Source of the DNA: SIG673 sp045653945
GTDB taxonomy: Bacteria > Bacillota > Clostridia > Oscillospirales > CAG-272
Reading direction: 5' to 3'
Assembly (NCBI GenBank): GCA_045653945.1
Contig: JAZOML010000017.1
Span: 1-55,287 of the forward strand
DNA: 55,287 nt
This document shows positions 1-9,069 of the stretch, piece by piece. Under the pieces are notes generated by a model that did not search any database, had not been told where the DNA came from, and saw only the letters and a list, made by a program, of their open reading frames with translations. How positions within the stretch are numbered: the stretch's first letter is position 1; every line of letters begins with the position of its first letter. Made by a program: the position numbers and the translations under genes.

Positions 1-984
1 ATGGTTGCTGGTCTTGAGGAGATTACAGACGGTGAGCTTTATATCGGCGACAGACTTATAAATAACGTAGCACCTAAGGATAGAGATATCGCAATGGTGT
101 TCCAAAACTACGCACTTTATCCCCATATGACCGTTTATGAGAATATGGCATTCGGATTAAAGCTTCGTAAAACTCCGAAGGAAGAAATCAGAAAACGTGT
201 TGAGGAAGCAGCTAGAATCCTTGATATTACCCACCTTCTCGATAGAAAGCCCAAGGCTCTTTCGGGTGGTCAGCGTCAGCGTGTTGCTCTCGGTCGTGCA
301 ATCGTTCGTGAGCCTAAGGTATTCCTTCTTGACGAGCCTCTCTCAAACCTTGACGCTAAGCTCCGTGCACAGATGAGAACCGAGCTTACCAAGATTCACC
401 AGAAGCTCGGAACCACCTTCGTATACGTTACCCACGACCAGGTAGAGGCTATGACAATGGCTACCCGTATCGTTGTTATGAAGGACGGTCTTATCCAGCA
501 GGTTGCAACTCCTCAGAACCTTTACGATCTCCCTGTTAACGTATTCGTTGCAGGATTTATCGGAACTCCCCAGATGAACTTCATCAAGGCTATGATTGAA
601 AAGAAGGGCGACGACGTATACTTCACCTTCGGAACCAACTCTCTTAAGGCTCCTAAGGAAAAGGCTGAGAACCCCGCACTTAAGGACTATATCGGCAAGG
701 AAGTTATCCTTGGTGTCCGTCCCGAGTGCCTCCACGACGAGGACCGTTACCTTGAGGCAATGCCCGACTCCATCATCACCGCTAACGTTGAAGTTACCGA
801 GCTTATGGGTGCTGAAATTTACCTCTACCTCGTTACCTCCGGTCTTGAGGATGAGGACCAAAACCTTATCGCTCGTGTTTCTCCTCGTTCTCAGGTTAGA
901 GCAGGAGATAGCGTTAGAATTGCTGTTGAGCTTGAAAGAGTTCACGTATTCGACAAGGATACCGAGCGCTGCATCGTTCACTAA
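1..984 (+). CDS. Sugar ABC transporter ATP-binding protein (MsmK/UgpC/MalK type), 5' end outside window
   Basis: This is the nucleotide-binding subunit of a carbohydrate ABC importer; it hydrolyses ATP on the cytoplasmic face of the permease. The visible part has the Q-loop (VFQNYALYPHM), the ABC signature LSGGQRQRVALGRA, Walker B with VFLLDEPLSNLDAK, the H-loop (YVTHDQVEAM) and a C-terminal regulatory TOBE/OB-type region of about 130 residues. Walker A is absent because the gene starts before the window: the first visible residues (MVAGLEEITDG) are what normally follows GxSGxGKST in this family, so the ATG at position 1 is an internal Met. About 40-50 residues are missing. The sugar cannot be told from the sequence. 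The SGNH hydrolases that follow suggest glycan use, which is inference. Confidence 0.93.
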   Translation: MVAGLEEITDGELYIGDRLINNVAPKDRDIAMVFQNYALYPHMTVYENMAFGLKLRKTPKEEIRKRVEEAARILDITHLLDRKPKALSGGQRQRVALGRAIVREPKVFLLDEPLSNLDAKLRAQMRTELTKIHQKLGTTFVYVTHDQVEAMTMATRIVVMKDGLIQQVATPQNLYDLPVNVFVAGFIGTPQMNFIKAMIEKKGDDVYFTFGTNSLKAPKEKAENPALKDYIGKEVILGVRPECLHDEDRYLEAMPDSIITANVEVTELMGAEIYLYLVTSGLEDEDQNLIARVSPRSQVRAGDSVRIAVELERVHVFDKDTERCIVH

Positions 985-1000
985 TAAAATTATACTTACA

Positions 1001-1025
1001 AAGGGTTGCCTTATTGGCAGCCCTT
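1001..1025 (+). terminator. Hairpin after the ABC ATPase gene, weak terminator or attenuator
   Basis: A 10-bp stem (AAGGGTTGCC with GGCAGCCCTT, one G-T pair) with a 5-base loop lies 17 bases after the stop codon. The run of T that follows is short and broken (AACTTTTG), so readthrough into the SGNH gene is likely. Confidence 0.45.
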
Positions 1026-1042
1026 AACTTTTGAGGTGCGAT

Positions 1043-2017
1043 ATGAAGCTTACATTTAATAAAATAAAGGAAATAACATTTGGTGCAGTGCGTTTTTTTG
1101 AGGAAGACGGATTTCTATTTCCTAAAAGATGTACTGCCGTCCAAGAGGAAACATGGGGTAAGTATATACCCGATTCAGGAAAATATTCAAGGATGACAAC
1201 CGGTGTGCGTCTTGATTTTTACACCAATTCAAGCTTTATACGTTTTTGCTATCCAACCAAGGATACAAGAGCGTATGCTAGTATGAAGGGGGACGATTAC
1301 GAGCTACTCGTAAACGGCATTTTCGTTGCGCAAACAAACAAAAGCGGTACATTTGAATATAATCTTCCCGAGGGTGAAAACAGAGTTTCCCTCTACTTTC
1401 CGATAGGCGCTTACGGCGCTATAAAGGATTTAGAGCTTGACGACGGGGCAACCTGCACTCCCTACACCTACAAAAGAAAATTTATGTTCTTTGGCGATTC
1501 AATTACTCAAGGCTTTACCTCTACCTATTCGCATCTTACTTACGCCGCACAGGTTTCTCAGTTTTTTGACGCTGACTTTTTAAATCAGGCGGTTGGCTGC
1601 GGCGACTTCTTACCCGCAACCTTTGACGATAGTGTTGAATTTGCGCCCGACTACGTTTTCATAGCATTTGGCACAAACGACTATAACCACTTCCCTACTC
1701 TTGAAAGACTTCGTGAGCGCGGCGGCAGATTTCTTGATATGATAAAGGAAAGATACCTTGATGCCACCGTTATCGGTATTTCCCCTATTTGGAGAGGAGA
1801 TTTTGCGGAGAAACGCAGTATGGGTACGTTTGAGGAGTGCTGTGAAACGGTAAAGGAACTTCACAGGGCAAGAGGCTTTTATCTGCTTGAGGGCGAGGCA
1901 CTAACACCGCACGAGCCAAGCTTCTATGCAGATGAAAAAGCGCTACACCCCACAACACTTGGATTTGGAATTTACGCAAATAACATTATAAAGCGTATTT
2001 CACATATAATTAAATAA
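1043..2017 (+). CDS. SGNH/GDSL-family hydrolase, first of a tandem pair
   Basis: A serine esterase or deacetylase-like protein of 324 residues with two parts. The N-terminal ~145 residues look like a beta-sandwich (many short strands, ending LDDGATC). The C-terminal SGNH domain has block I GDSITQG, a block II Gly (NQAVGCGDF), block III AFGTND and the terminal His in LHPTTLGF. No signal peptide is seen, so it is probably cytoplasmic. The start is the ATG at 1043, because GAGGTG just upstream is a good Shine-Dalgarno site; a TTG 12 bases earlier would sit inside that site. It is followed 9 bases later by a close paralogue in the same order of domains. Known relatives include acetyl-xylan and carbohydrate esterases; the substrate here is unknown. 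Confidence 0.85.
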   Translation: MKLTFNKIKEITFGAVRFFEEDGFLFPKRCTAVQEETWGKYIPDSGKYSRMTTGVRLDFYTNSSFIRFCYPTKDTRAYASMKGDDYELLVNGIFVAQTNKSGTFEYNLPEGENRVSLYFPIGAYGAIKDLELDDGATCTPYTYKRKFMFFGDSITQGFTSTYSHLTYAAQVSQFFDADFLNQAVGCGDFLPATFDDSVEFAPDYVFIAFGTNDYNHFPTLERLRERGGRFLDMIKERYLDATVIGISPIWRGDFAEKRSMGTFEECCETVKELHRARGFYLLEGEALTPHEPSFYADEKALHPTTLGFGIYANNIIKRISHIIK

Positions 2018-2026
2018 GAGGAAATA

Positions 2027-2974
2027 ATGTTACTTTCATTTGATAAAATAAAAAGCATCACAAAGGGTGCAATAGACTTTAAAGAAGAAAACGGTTGTCT
2101 TTACCCACGCAGATGCACCGAAAAGCAAACTGAAATTTGGTACACGCAAGAAGAGGTTCGCGGCAGGCGTTCCAAAATGAGTGCAGGCGTGCGACTTGAT
2201 TTCCTTACAAATTCAAATACAATGTGCTTTGCCTATCCCAAAGGAACGTCATACTCCTTGCTCGTAAACGGAATATTCTTAAAGAAGATAGAAAACGACG
2301 AAAGCTGCATTGCAAATATTGACTTACCAAGCGGACAAAACCGCGTAACCGTTGTTTTCCATTACGATCAATTCGGCGGTATCAAAGAGCTTTCGCTTGA
2401 CGACGGAGCGAGCTGCGAGCCGATATGCAAAGATAAAAAATTCCTTTTCCTTGGAGATTCAATTACGCAGGGTTATTCAACGGAATACGAATTTATAAAT
2501 TATCCCTTTCTTTTATCCGAGCATTTTGATTACGACTTTCTAAATCAGGCAATAGGTGGCGGAGATTTCTATGCACCGACGCTTGATTTTGACGTACCGT
2601 ACGAGCCTAACATTGTCTTTATCGCCTTTGGCACAAACGATTGGTCGCATTTTCCGACACTTGAAACGTTAAAGAAAAGATGCTCCGATTATCTTGACGT
2701 AATAGTAAAGCTTTACGGCGACAAAATGATTTTCGGTATTACTCCGCTTTGGCGTGCCGACGAGCACGCAGGCAGAGGTATGGGTAGCTTTGCACAGTGT
2801 TGCGAGCTTATAAAAAAAGAATACGCCTCTCGCGGCATTACGGTGATTGACGGATACACGTTAACTCCGCACGAAAAAAGCTTTTATTTTGATAAGTATT
2901 TACACCCCAACGCCCTCGGCTTTGAAATATATGCTCAAAATCTGATTAAGCAAATAGAAAAGGCAGTCAAATGA
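2027..2974 (+). CDS. SGNH/GDSL-family hydrolase, second of a tandem pair
   Basis: A 315-residue paralogue of the preceding gene, with the same N-terminal beta-rich domain and an SGNH domain: GDSITQGYS (nucleophile Ser), NQAIGGGDF, AFGTNDW and the C-terminal His in YLHPNALGFEIYA. The two proteins align almost end to end, from 'LSFDKIKSITKGAIDFKEE' onward, so this is a local duplication that has since diverged. The start ATG has AGAGGAAATA directly upstream. It is probably co-transcribed with its twin and perhaps with the upstream transporter gene. There is no signal peptide. The role is likely deacylation of an imported or intracellular sugar; this is inference. Confidence 0.85.
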   Translation: MLLSFDKIKSITKGAIDFKEENGCLYPRRCTEKQTEIWYTQEEVRGRRSKMSAGVRLDFLTNSNTMCFAYPKGTSYSLLVNGIFLKKIENDESCIANIDLPSGQNRVTVVFHYDQFGGIKELSLDDGASCEPICKDKKFLFLGDSITQGYSTEYEFINYPFLLSEHFDYDFLNQAIGGGDFYAPTLDFDVPYEPNIVFIAFGTNDWSHFPTLETLKKRCSDYLDVIVKLYGDKMIFGITPLWRADEHAGRGMGSFAQCCELIKKEYASRGITVIDGYTLTPHEKSFYFDKYLHPNALGFEIYAQNLIKQIEKAVK

Positions 2975-2987
2975 CTGCCTTTTTTGT
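2959..2987. terminator. Bidirectional terminator between SGNH gene and ftsH
   Basis: The inverted repeat AAAGGCAGTCA / TGACTGCCTTT with a 2-base centre is followed by a T run on the plus strand, and the A-rich left flank gives T residues on the minus strand. It overlaps the stop of the SGNH gene and lies just past the ftsH stop, so it serves two convergent units. Confidence 0.8.
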
Positions 2988-2988
2988 T

Positions 2989-5070
2989 TTATTTATCTTC
3001 GCCGTCGGGCTTATTGGTGTCAATTGAGGGCGGTGGTGTGGGAGCACCCGGGGTACGGTAAAGAGGACCGCCGCCTACCATACCGGTCAGGCGTCTAAGC
3101 TCCTCCTCGCGGCGGAGTCTTTCCTCCTCATCCTGCTTTGCCTTCTCCTCATTTTCCTTCTTTGAGCGAGCCTTTCTTTCCTCAGAAAGAGCTTCAAGCT
3201 CCTCAACGGTAGTAGCCTCTCCGTTCATTACGGACTTGAACTGATATTCGTCCATAATCTCGTTTCTCATAAGGAACTCGGCAATAAAGTGAAGCTTATC
3301 AATATTTTCATTAAGAAGTCTTTCAGCTGTGTCGTAAGCATCGCAAACGATACGTTTGATTTCCTGATCGATAATAGATGCGGTTGCGTCGGAATAATCC
3401 TTTTGAGAATTGAAATCTCTGCCAAGAAATACCTCATCCGAGCTATGCTGACCGCCGTAAACAACAGGACCGAGTATATCGCTAAATCCGTAACGAGTTA
3501 CCATATTTCTAGCAATAGAGGTCGCTCTTTGAATATCATTTGACGCGCCTGTGGAAATATCGTCAAGAATTATCTTTTCTGCCATACGTCCGCCAAGAAG
3601 TACAACGATTTCGTTGAACATATCCTTCTTTGTGCCGTAGCTTCTATCCTCATTTGGACGGTGGATAGTATAACCGCCTGCACCGCCTGTGGGGATAATG
3701 GAAATTTGGTGTACCTGATTATCGGGCTGAAGAAGCGAGGTAAGGATCGCGTGGCCGCCCTCGTGATATGCGGTGAGCTTCTTTTCCTTTTCCTTTACAA
3801 CTCTTGAGCGCTTTTCAGTACCGACTATAACCTTAATGGATGCGTCCTCAAGCTCCTGCTCGCCTATAAGGTGTTTGCCGCGACGGGCTGCAAGAAGCGC
3901 CGCCTCGTTGAGAAGGTTTGCAAGGTCAGCTCCTGTAAAGCCAACTGTGGTCTTTGCAACCTTTTCAAGTGAAACGTCATTTTCAAAGGGTTTGCCCTGT
4001 GCGTGAATTTTAAGAATTGCAAGTCTACCCTTAATATCGGGGTAACCGACTGTAATTTGTCTGTCAAATCTACCGGGACGGAGCAGTGCAGGGTCAAGAA
4101 TATCGGGGCGGTTAGTAGCCGCAATAACTATTACCGCATTTCCTGAGCCAAAGCCGTCCATTTCAACAAGAAGCTGGTTAAGCGTTTGCTCTCTCTCATC
4201 GTGTCCGCCGCCAAGACCTGCGCCTCTATGACGTCCTACGGCATCAATTTCGTCGATAAATATAATGGAAGCAGGGTGCTTCTTTGCATTTTCAAAAAGG
4301 TCGCGAACTCTTGATGCTCCGACACCGACGTACATTTCAACAAAGTCAGAGCCTGAAATTGAGAAGAACGGAACACCCGCCTCGCCTGCTACTGCCTTTG
4401 CAAGGAGTGTTTTACCCGTACCGGGAGGTCCTACAAGAAGTACACCGTGAGGAATTTTTGCGCCAAGCTTAGTGTATTTACGGGGATCGCGAAGGAAGTC
4501 AACAACCTCCTTAAGCTCCTCTTTTTCTTCATCAGCACCTGCAACGTCCTTAAAGAGAACTTTTTTCTTTTCGTCAGCGCCCGTTTTAGTCCTTGCCTTA
4601 CCAAAAGCACCCATACCGCCGTTCTTTCCAGAGGTACGGAAAAAGAGAACAAGGGTGAAAAGTATAAGACCGCCAAGAAGTATATAGGGAATATAGGAAA
4701 GCCATACCGAAATTCCCGTAGCAGGCGGAAAGTCGGTTTTTATTGCCGCAAGCTTTTCACCGTGCTGTTCCATAAGGAACTGATATCCCATAGCAGTAAA
4801 CGTATAGGTTTTTTCGGCTATAAGGGGGTTCCCCTCGGAATCTCTTTCGTAGTCGTTCTTTTCAGCGTTCCAAATCTTTACCTCTACGAAGCACTCGCCG
4901 TTTTCGTTTATAGCAAAGGACTCCATACGGCCATTTATAAGATCCGCCTCAAGCTCTTCAAAGGATTCGTAGCTTTCCGTCGTAAAGCTTTGAAGTGTGT
5001 TAAATGCGATAAACGCAATAAAGATAGCGATTATCACATAAAAAATTAAGCGTTTGTTGTTCTTTTTCAT
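2989..5070 (-). CDS. ftsH: ATP-dependent zinc metalloprotease FtsH
   Basis: A membrane-bound AAA+ protease of 693 residues that degrades misfolded membrane and short-lived regulatory proteins. Order of parts: TM1 (about residues 8-27), extracytoplasmic domain, TM2 (about 124-144), AAA domain with Walker A GPPGTGKT (214-221), Walker B IIFIDEIDAVGRHRG, second region of homology RPDILDPALLRPGRFDRQI, then the M41 peptidase with zinc motif HEGGH at 436-440 (HEAGH is more usual). The C-terminal ~60 residues are charged, then rich in Pro and Gly. It is the last gene of a minus-strand operon after hpt (42-base gap). The start has GGAGAAAG upstream. The order tilS-hpt-ftsH is the classic Firmicutes arrangement. 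Confidence 0.97.
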   Translation of the reverse strand: MKKNNKRLIFYVIIAIFIAFIAFNTLQSFTTESYESFEELEADLINGRMESFAINENGECFVEVKIWNAEKNDYERDSEGNPLIAEKTYTFTAMGYQFLMEQHGEKLAAIKTDFPPATGISVWLSYIPYILLGGLILFTLVLFFRTSGKNGGMGAFGKARTKTGADEKKKVLFKDVAGADEEKEELKEVVDFLRDPRKYTKLGAKIPHGVLLVGPPGTGKTLLAKAVAGEAGVPFFSISGSDFVEMYVGVGASRVRDLFENAKKHPASIIFIDEIDAVGRHRGAGLGGGHDEREQTLNQLLVEMDGFGSGNAVIVIAATNRPDILDPALLRPGRFDRQITVGYPDIKGRLAILKIHAQGKPFENDVSLEKVAKTTVGFTGADLANLLNEAALLAARRGKHLIGEQELEDASIKVIVGTEKRSRVVKEKEKKLTAYHEGGHAILTSLLQPDNQVHQISIIPTGGAGGYTIHRPNEDRSYGTKKDMFNEIVVLLGGRMAEKIILDDISTGASNDIQRATSIARNMVTRYGFSDILGPVVYGGQHSSDEVFLGRDFNSQKDYSDATASIIDQEIKRIVCDAYDTAERLLNENIDKLHFIAEFLMRNEIMDEYQFKSVMNGEATTVEELEALSEERKARSKKENEEKAKQDEEERLRREEELRRLTGMVGGGPLYRTPGAPTPPPSIDTNKPDGEDK

Positions 5071-5112
5071 TTCTTTCTCCGAGTTTTGCTTTGTTTATTT
5101 ACGTTTGTACGC

Positions 5113-5661
5113 TTATATGTATTCGGGCTTTATCACTCCTACATACGGAAGCGTACGGTATTTTTCGCTGTAATCAAGTCCGTATCCGATTACAAAATGA
5201 TTTTCAATTTGTTTGCCGACGTATTCGGGGTTGAAATCCACCTCTCTGCGCTCAGGCTTATCAAGAAGGGTTACTGTTCGTACACTTTTTGCGCCCTTAT
5301 TCATAAGATAGGCTACAAGGTATTTAAGTGTTCTTCCGCTGTCAACGATGTCCTCAACAATTATGAGGTTTTCATTTGGCAAATTTTTTCTATTAAGGTC
5401 AAGCACTATATTTACGTTTCCCGATGACGTTGTAGAGTCGCCGTACGAGGATACCTTCATAAAGTCAATAGAGGCAGGCGTTTTCATCTCTCTCATAAGG
5501 TCCGCCATAAACGTAATAGAGCCCTTTAAAACTCCGACAAGCACAACGTTTTCTTTATCCTTATAGTCCTCGTCAATTTGCTTTGCCAAGCGTTTAACCG
5601 TTTCTTTTATTTGTTCTTCCGTCAGTAAAATTCTTTCTACGTGCCCGTTCCAATCAGTCAT
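5113..5661 (-). CDS. hpt: Hypoxanthine phosphoribosyltransferase
   Basis: A purine salvage enzyme that joins hypoxanthine or guanine to PRPP, giving IMP or GMP in the cytoplasm. The PRPP-binding motif is LIIVEDIVDSGRTLKYL; the N-terminal loop VGVLKGSITFMADL and the flexible loop around MKVSSYGDSTTSSG are both present. The C-terminal VIGYGLDYSEKYRTLPYVG is typical of bacterial HPRT. I place the start at ATG 5661 (MTDWNGHVERIL, 182 residues) because GAAAGGA lies 9-10 bases upstream. The earlier in-frame ATGs at 5670 and 5688 would put that site inside the gene. It lies between tilS and ftsH in one operon, as in Bacillus and many Clostridia. Confidence 0.95.
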   Translation of the reverse strand: MTDWNGHVERILLTEEQIKETVKRLAKQIDEDYKDKENVVLVGVLKGSITFMADLMREMKTPASIDFMKVSSYGDSTTSSGNVNIVLDLNRKNLPNENLIIVEDIVDSGRTLKYLVAYLMNKGAKSVRTVTLLDKPERREVDFNPEYVGKQIENHFVIGYGLDYSEKYRTLPYVGVIKPEYI

Positions 5662-5720
5662 AGCTCTCATCCTTTCAAGTTTAGGCATTTATTAGTCTTA
5701 ATATTCGTCTTTTATAAAAA

Positions 5721-7079
5721 TTATAATTTGCATATTATTATATATGCTGTTTTTCCGTTTTTTTCAGGTAGGCAGCAATCGGCAACGCGAAGTCCGTGAA
5801 CCAGAACTATTCCGTCCTGACCGTAAACAACGGGAAGCGTCCCTCTGCTTTGCAGGGGAATTTTCTCGTTTATCAGCTGACGGCGAACATCACGTGTCAT
5901 TTTTCCATAGACGTATTTATCACCCTTTTGCACTGTTCGTACAAAGAGGTTAAGTGCACCGTCCTTAACTATTTTACCAAAATTTACTTTCACTGATGTT
6001 GCCGTACTGTAAATCTTTGTGAAGGAATTTACCGTATTTTCGTCATCAGTGATTAATATCCTGTAACCAATCGATGAAATTATATTTTCACCAAATTCAA
6101 GGCGCTCATCCACACTTACATTTTCTTTTGTGCGAGGACAAAATTCGAGTCCACTTGCGCTTATATATGCGGTAGCATCGCCCGTTACGTCATATTTTAC
6201 CGTTTCACCGTTTTTAATAGCGCCGATTATCAGCTCGGTTGACCTTGCATCAGGGGATTTTCCTTTTCCGAAAACCGCACTGTATTTTCTTCTTACGTAT
6301 CTTGAAAGAACAGCTTTATCAAGTCCTGACAGCTCTTCCCTACTCATATTTTCGGGCAGCTTTTCTGCAAGCTCATCAAGGTATTTGCTATCACTGTCAA
6401 GCGAGGCGCACATCCTATAAAACGTTCTATCCGCGCTTTCGTTAAGGTGATAAATATGAGGTAAAATATTGTGTCTTATATAGTTTCGTGTGTTATAGGT
6501 TTCGGAGTTTGTGCTATCGTACACAAACGCATATCCCTTTTCCTGCACTGCATCCACAAGCTCCTGCTTACGGAGTGTAAGCAGCGGTCTGACCAGATTA
6601 TCTCTTATGGGCGCAATACCCGTGAGACCGCTCAGTCCACAGCCTCTTATGATATGAAGAAGTACGGTTTCGATATTATCGTCGGCGTGGTGCGCAGTGC
6701 AAATTTTGGTGCAAGAGCTTTGAAGCGCAATACGGTTTAAAAAACCGTACCGTACCTCTCTTGCCGTTTCCTCAAGTCCCCTGCCGCTTTCCTTGGCTAT
6801 TGCAGGAACGTCAACCCTCTCGGAAAAGAAAGGTACGCCAAGCTCAGTACAAAGCTTTTTACAAAACGCCTCGTCTCTATTTGCCTCCTCACCGCGAATA
6901 CCGTGATTTAAATGCGCCGCGTGCAAATTAACGTCAAGCTCATTTAAAAGGAGCAACAGCGCCACCGAGTCAGCTCCGCCCGAAAGAGCACAAAGCACGT
7001 TTTCGCCATTTTCTATAAGAGCTCCCTCGTTTATAGCAGACTGCATTTTAGAAAATGCCGACGCAAATGCCCCCGTCAT
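5721..7079 (-). CDS. tilS: tRNA(Ile)-lysidine synthase TilS
   Basis: It modifies C34 of tRNA-Ile(CAU) to lysidine using ATP and lysine, an essential cytoplasmic step for reading AUA codons. The N-terminal PP-loop is VLCALSGGADSVALLLLL, followed by HAAHLNHGIRGEEANRDE and a later region with TAHHADDNIETVLLHIIRG. The C-terminal TilS domain holds KMTRDVRRQLINEKIPLQ and a terminal VHGLRVADCC. Length about 452 residues fits the family. The start is uncertain: ATG 7079 lies five bases beyond the dnaB stop with a weak GAAGA site; ATG 7094 overlaps the end of dnaB by 11 bases. Longer readings run far into dnaB and are unlikely. Confidence 0.95.
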   Translation of the reverse strand: MTGAFASAFSKMQSAINEGALIENGENVLCALSGGADSVALLLLLNELDVNLHAAHLNHGIRGEEANRDEAFCKKLCTELGVPFFSERVDVPAIAKESGRGLEETAREVRYGFLNRIALQSSCTKICTAHHADDNIETVLLHIIRGCGLSGLTGIAPIRDNLVRPLLTLRKQELVDAVQEKGYAFVYDSTNSETYNTRNYIRHNILPHIYHLNESADRTFYRMCASLDSDSKYLDELAEKLPENMSREELSGLDKAVLSRYVRRKYSAVFGKGKSPDARSTELIIGAIKNGETVKYDVTGDATAYISASGLEFCPRTKENVSVDERLEFGENIISSIGYRILITDDENTVNSFTKIYSTATSVKVNFGKIVKDGALNLFVRTVQKGDKYVYGKMTRDVRRQLINEKIPLQSRGTLPVVYGQDGIVLVHGLRVADCCLPEKNGKTAYIIICKL

Positions 7080-7083
7080 TTTA

Positions 7084-8397
7084 CTATTCTTCATAGTGAG
7101 TATCAATGGTGTAGAAGGTTGTGAACTGCGGTGTCCAACCAAGCTCTACCGAGCCCGTAGCACCGTGTCTGTTCTTCGCAACCGTTACCTTTACCTTAAG
7201 GTCCTCACCCTCAATTCTTTGAAGGAACATAATGCTATCTGCGTCCTGCTCAATTGAACCCGAATCACGAAGGTCAGAGGGCTGTGGATCACGCTTTTCC
7301 TTATTCGTTTCAACGGAACGGTTAAGCTGAGCACAGGTGATTATCGGCACTCCAAATTCCTTTGCCATAAGCTTGATGCCTCTTGAAATAGCACCAACCT
7401 CGGTTGCTCTGTTATCTGAGTGTCCCTCTCCCTGCATAAGTTGAAGGTAGTCGATTATAACAAGTCCTAGGTTTTCCTTCATCTTACGAAGCTTTGCCTT
7501 CATCATACTTACCGAGATACCCGGTGTATCGTCTATATAAATATTACACTCTGAAAGTGTATTAGCCGCACTTGCGAGTGAAGTCCAGTGATCCTGCTGA
7601 AGCTGTCCTGAACGGAGTAGCTTACTGTCGATTTTAGCCTCGCTTGAAATCATACGCATAACAAGCTGCTCAGCCGACATTTCAAGCGAAAAGATTACTA
7701 CGGTTTTCCCTAAATTTCGTGCGGCTCTCGTGCCGATATTAACAGTAAACGAGGTTTTACCGACACCCGGACGTGCTCCAACAACAACCATATCGCCCTT
7801 ACCCATACCGACAAGCAGGTTATCAATTCCCGAAAAGCCCGTTGAAAGTCCCGCATACGCATCAGGGTTCTTTGAAAGCTCGTCGAGGTGATGATAGGTT
7901 TCTCTGATTACGTCTCTGATATGCAAAAAATCGGTATTATAGGACTTGTCCGACAAGGAGTACATCTTTTGCTGTGTAAGCTCAAGAAGCTTTTGTGCGC
8001 TCTCCGTTTCAGATGAGGCACTCTCCTGAATTTCGGCGCAAACGTTAATTAAGTTTCGTCTGATTGCCTTGTCCTTAACTATTCTTGCGTAGTCCGTTGC
8101 GTTTGCCGCCGAGGGGACAGCCGTTAAAATTTTGGTTATTTCCTGCTTAGCTCTTTCACTGTCCATTACGCCCTTGGTTACAAGAACATCTATGACCGTA
8201 ACGTAGTCAATGCTTCTACTGTTGACGAACAGGTCGTGCATAGCAAAAAATATCTCACGGTGCGCCTCAACGTAAAAATCCTCGCCCGAAACGATATTAT
8301 TAATATCGCCAAAGACATCGGGCTTTAAAAGAACTGCACCGATAACACTCTGCTCCGCCTCATAGGATACGGGCAGATTAATGTTTTGAATATCCAT
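7084..8397 (-). CDS. dnaB: Replicative DNA helicase DnaB
   Basis: A hexameric 5'-3' fork helicase (called DnaC in Bacillus), 437 residues. The N-terminal primase-interacting domain begins at about residue 8 (PVSYEAEQSVIGAVLLKPD). The RecA-like domain has Walker A GARPGVGKTSF, Walker B LGLVIIDYLQLMQG, the arginine-finger region RDSGSIEQDADSIMFLQR and the terminal VAKNRHGATGSVELGW. It lies 39 bases downstream of rplI and is followed almost at once by tilS, so it is the second gene of the operon. rplI-dnaB linkage is common across Firmicutes. Confidence 0.97.
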   Translation of the reverse strand: MDIQNINLPVSYEAEQSVIGAVLLKPDVFGDINNIVSGEDFYVEAHREIFFAMHDLFVNSRSIDYVTVIDVLVTKGVMDSERAKQEITKILTAVPSAANATDYARIVKDKAIRRNLINVCAEIQESASSETESAQKLLELTQQKMYSLSDKSYNTDFLHIRDVIRETYHHLDELSKNPDAYAGLSTGFSGIDNLLVGMGKGDMVVVGARPGVGKTSFTVNIGTRAARNLGKTVVIFSLEMSAEQLVMRMISSEAKIDSKLLRSGQLQQDHWTSLASAANTLSECNIYIDDTPGISVSMMKAKLRKMKENLGLVIIDYLQLMQGEGHSDNRATEVGAISRGIKLMAKEFGVPIITCAQLNRSVETNKEKRDPQPSDLRDSGSIEQDADSIMFLQRIEGEDLKVKVTVAKNRHGATGSVELGWTPQFTTFYTIDTHYEE

Positions 8398-8436
8398 TAT
8401 GTCTAAATTGCCTTTCAGTTATTTGTAAGGAAATGC

Positions 8437-8880
8437 TTATTTATTGACAACGAAGCTTATCTTTCCGCTTACCGCAGGGTGAAGCTTTACGGTAACTGTA
8501 AATACACCGTAGCTCTTTATGGGGTCGGGAAGAACTATCTTTCTCTTGTCTATATCTATTCCGAACTGAGCCAAAAGCGCCTCGGCAATATCCTTAGTGG
8601 CAACAGAGCCGTAGAGCTTACCGTCCTCTCCGCAGGAGCGCTGAATTTTAACGGTAACTCCTTCAAGCTTTGCCGCAGTATCCTTTGCCGCCGCAAGCTC
8701 CTTTTCCTCTTGAATACGCTTTTTGGTTTCTGCATTACGAAGCTCGGACATATTTGCGGCATTTGCCTCCTGTGCAACCTTTTTGGGTAAAAGGAAATTT
8801 CTTGCGTATCCGTCGGAAACATCAACGAGCTGTCCCTTCTTTCCAAGCGCCTTTACGTCCTGTAAAAGTATAACCTTCAT
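8437..8880 (-). CDS. rplI: Ribosomal protein bL9
   Basis: A large-subunit ribosomal protein of 147 residues with the family signature at its N-terminus (GKKGQLVDVSDGYARNFLLP), a long central helix rich in Lys/Glu/Ala, and a C-terminal globular domain ending in VKLHPAVSGKISFVV. The start ATG is preceded by CGGAGGATAAAAAT, a strong ribosome site. It is the first gene of the minus-strand operon rplI-dnaB-tilS-hpt-ftsH. The upstream region is very AT-rich and holds a TATAAT on the minus strand near 8920, but I see no good matching -35 box. Confidence 0.97.
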   Translation of the reverse strand: MKVILLQDVKALGKKGQLVDVSDGYARNFLLPKKVAQEANAANMSELRNAETKKRIQEEKELAAAKDTAAKLEGVTVKIQRSCGEDGKLYGSVATKDIAEALLAQFGIDIDKRKIVLPDPIKSYGVFTVTVKLHPAVSGKISFVVNK

Positions 8881-9005
8881 ATTTTTATCCTCCGTAAAAT
8901 CTAATTATATGTATATTATATAATACACCATTTATTAGATTATTAGGTTACTTTAATAAATACATTTTGCAAATTTTTTATAAATAACTTTTTTTGAAAA
9001 AACTA

Positions 9006-9034
9006 TTGCTGTTAATAAAGGTATATTGTATAAT
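9006..9034 (+). promoter_or_regulatory. Sigma-A promoter for the MFS remnant gene
   Basis: The -35 box TTGCTG (9006-9011) and -10 box TATAAT (9029-9034) are separated by exactly 17 bases, followed about 35 bases later by GAGGAG and the ATG at 9070. Confidence 0.7.
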
Positions 9035-9069
9035 GTATTCGTATTTTGAGTTTCGAGGAGATTTTCCAA

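Noticed and set aside
343..981. 212-codon minus-strand frame opposite the ABC ATPase
   Set aside because: Antisense to strong ABC signature and Walker B motifs; produced by codon bias.
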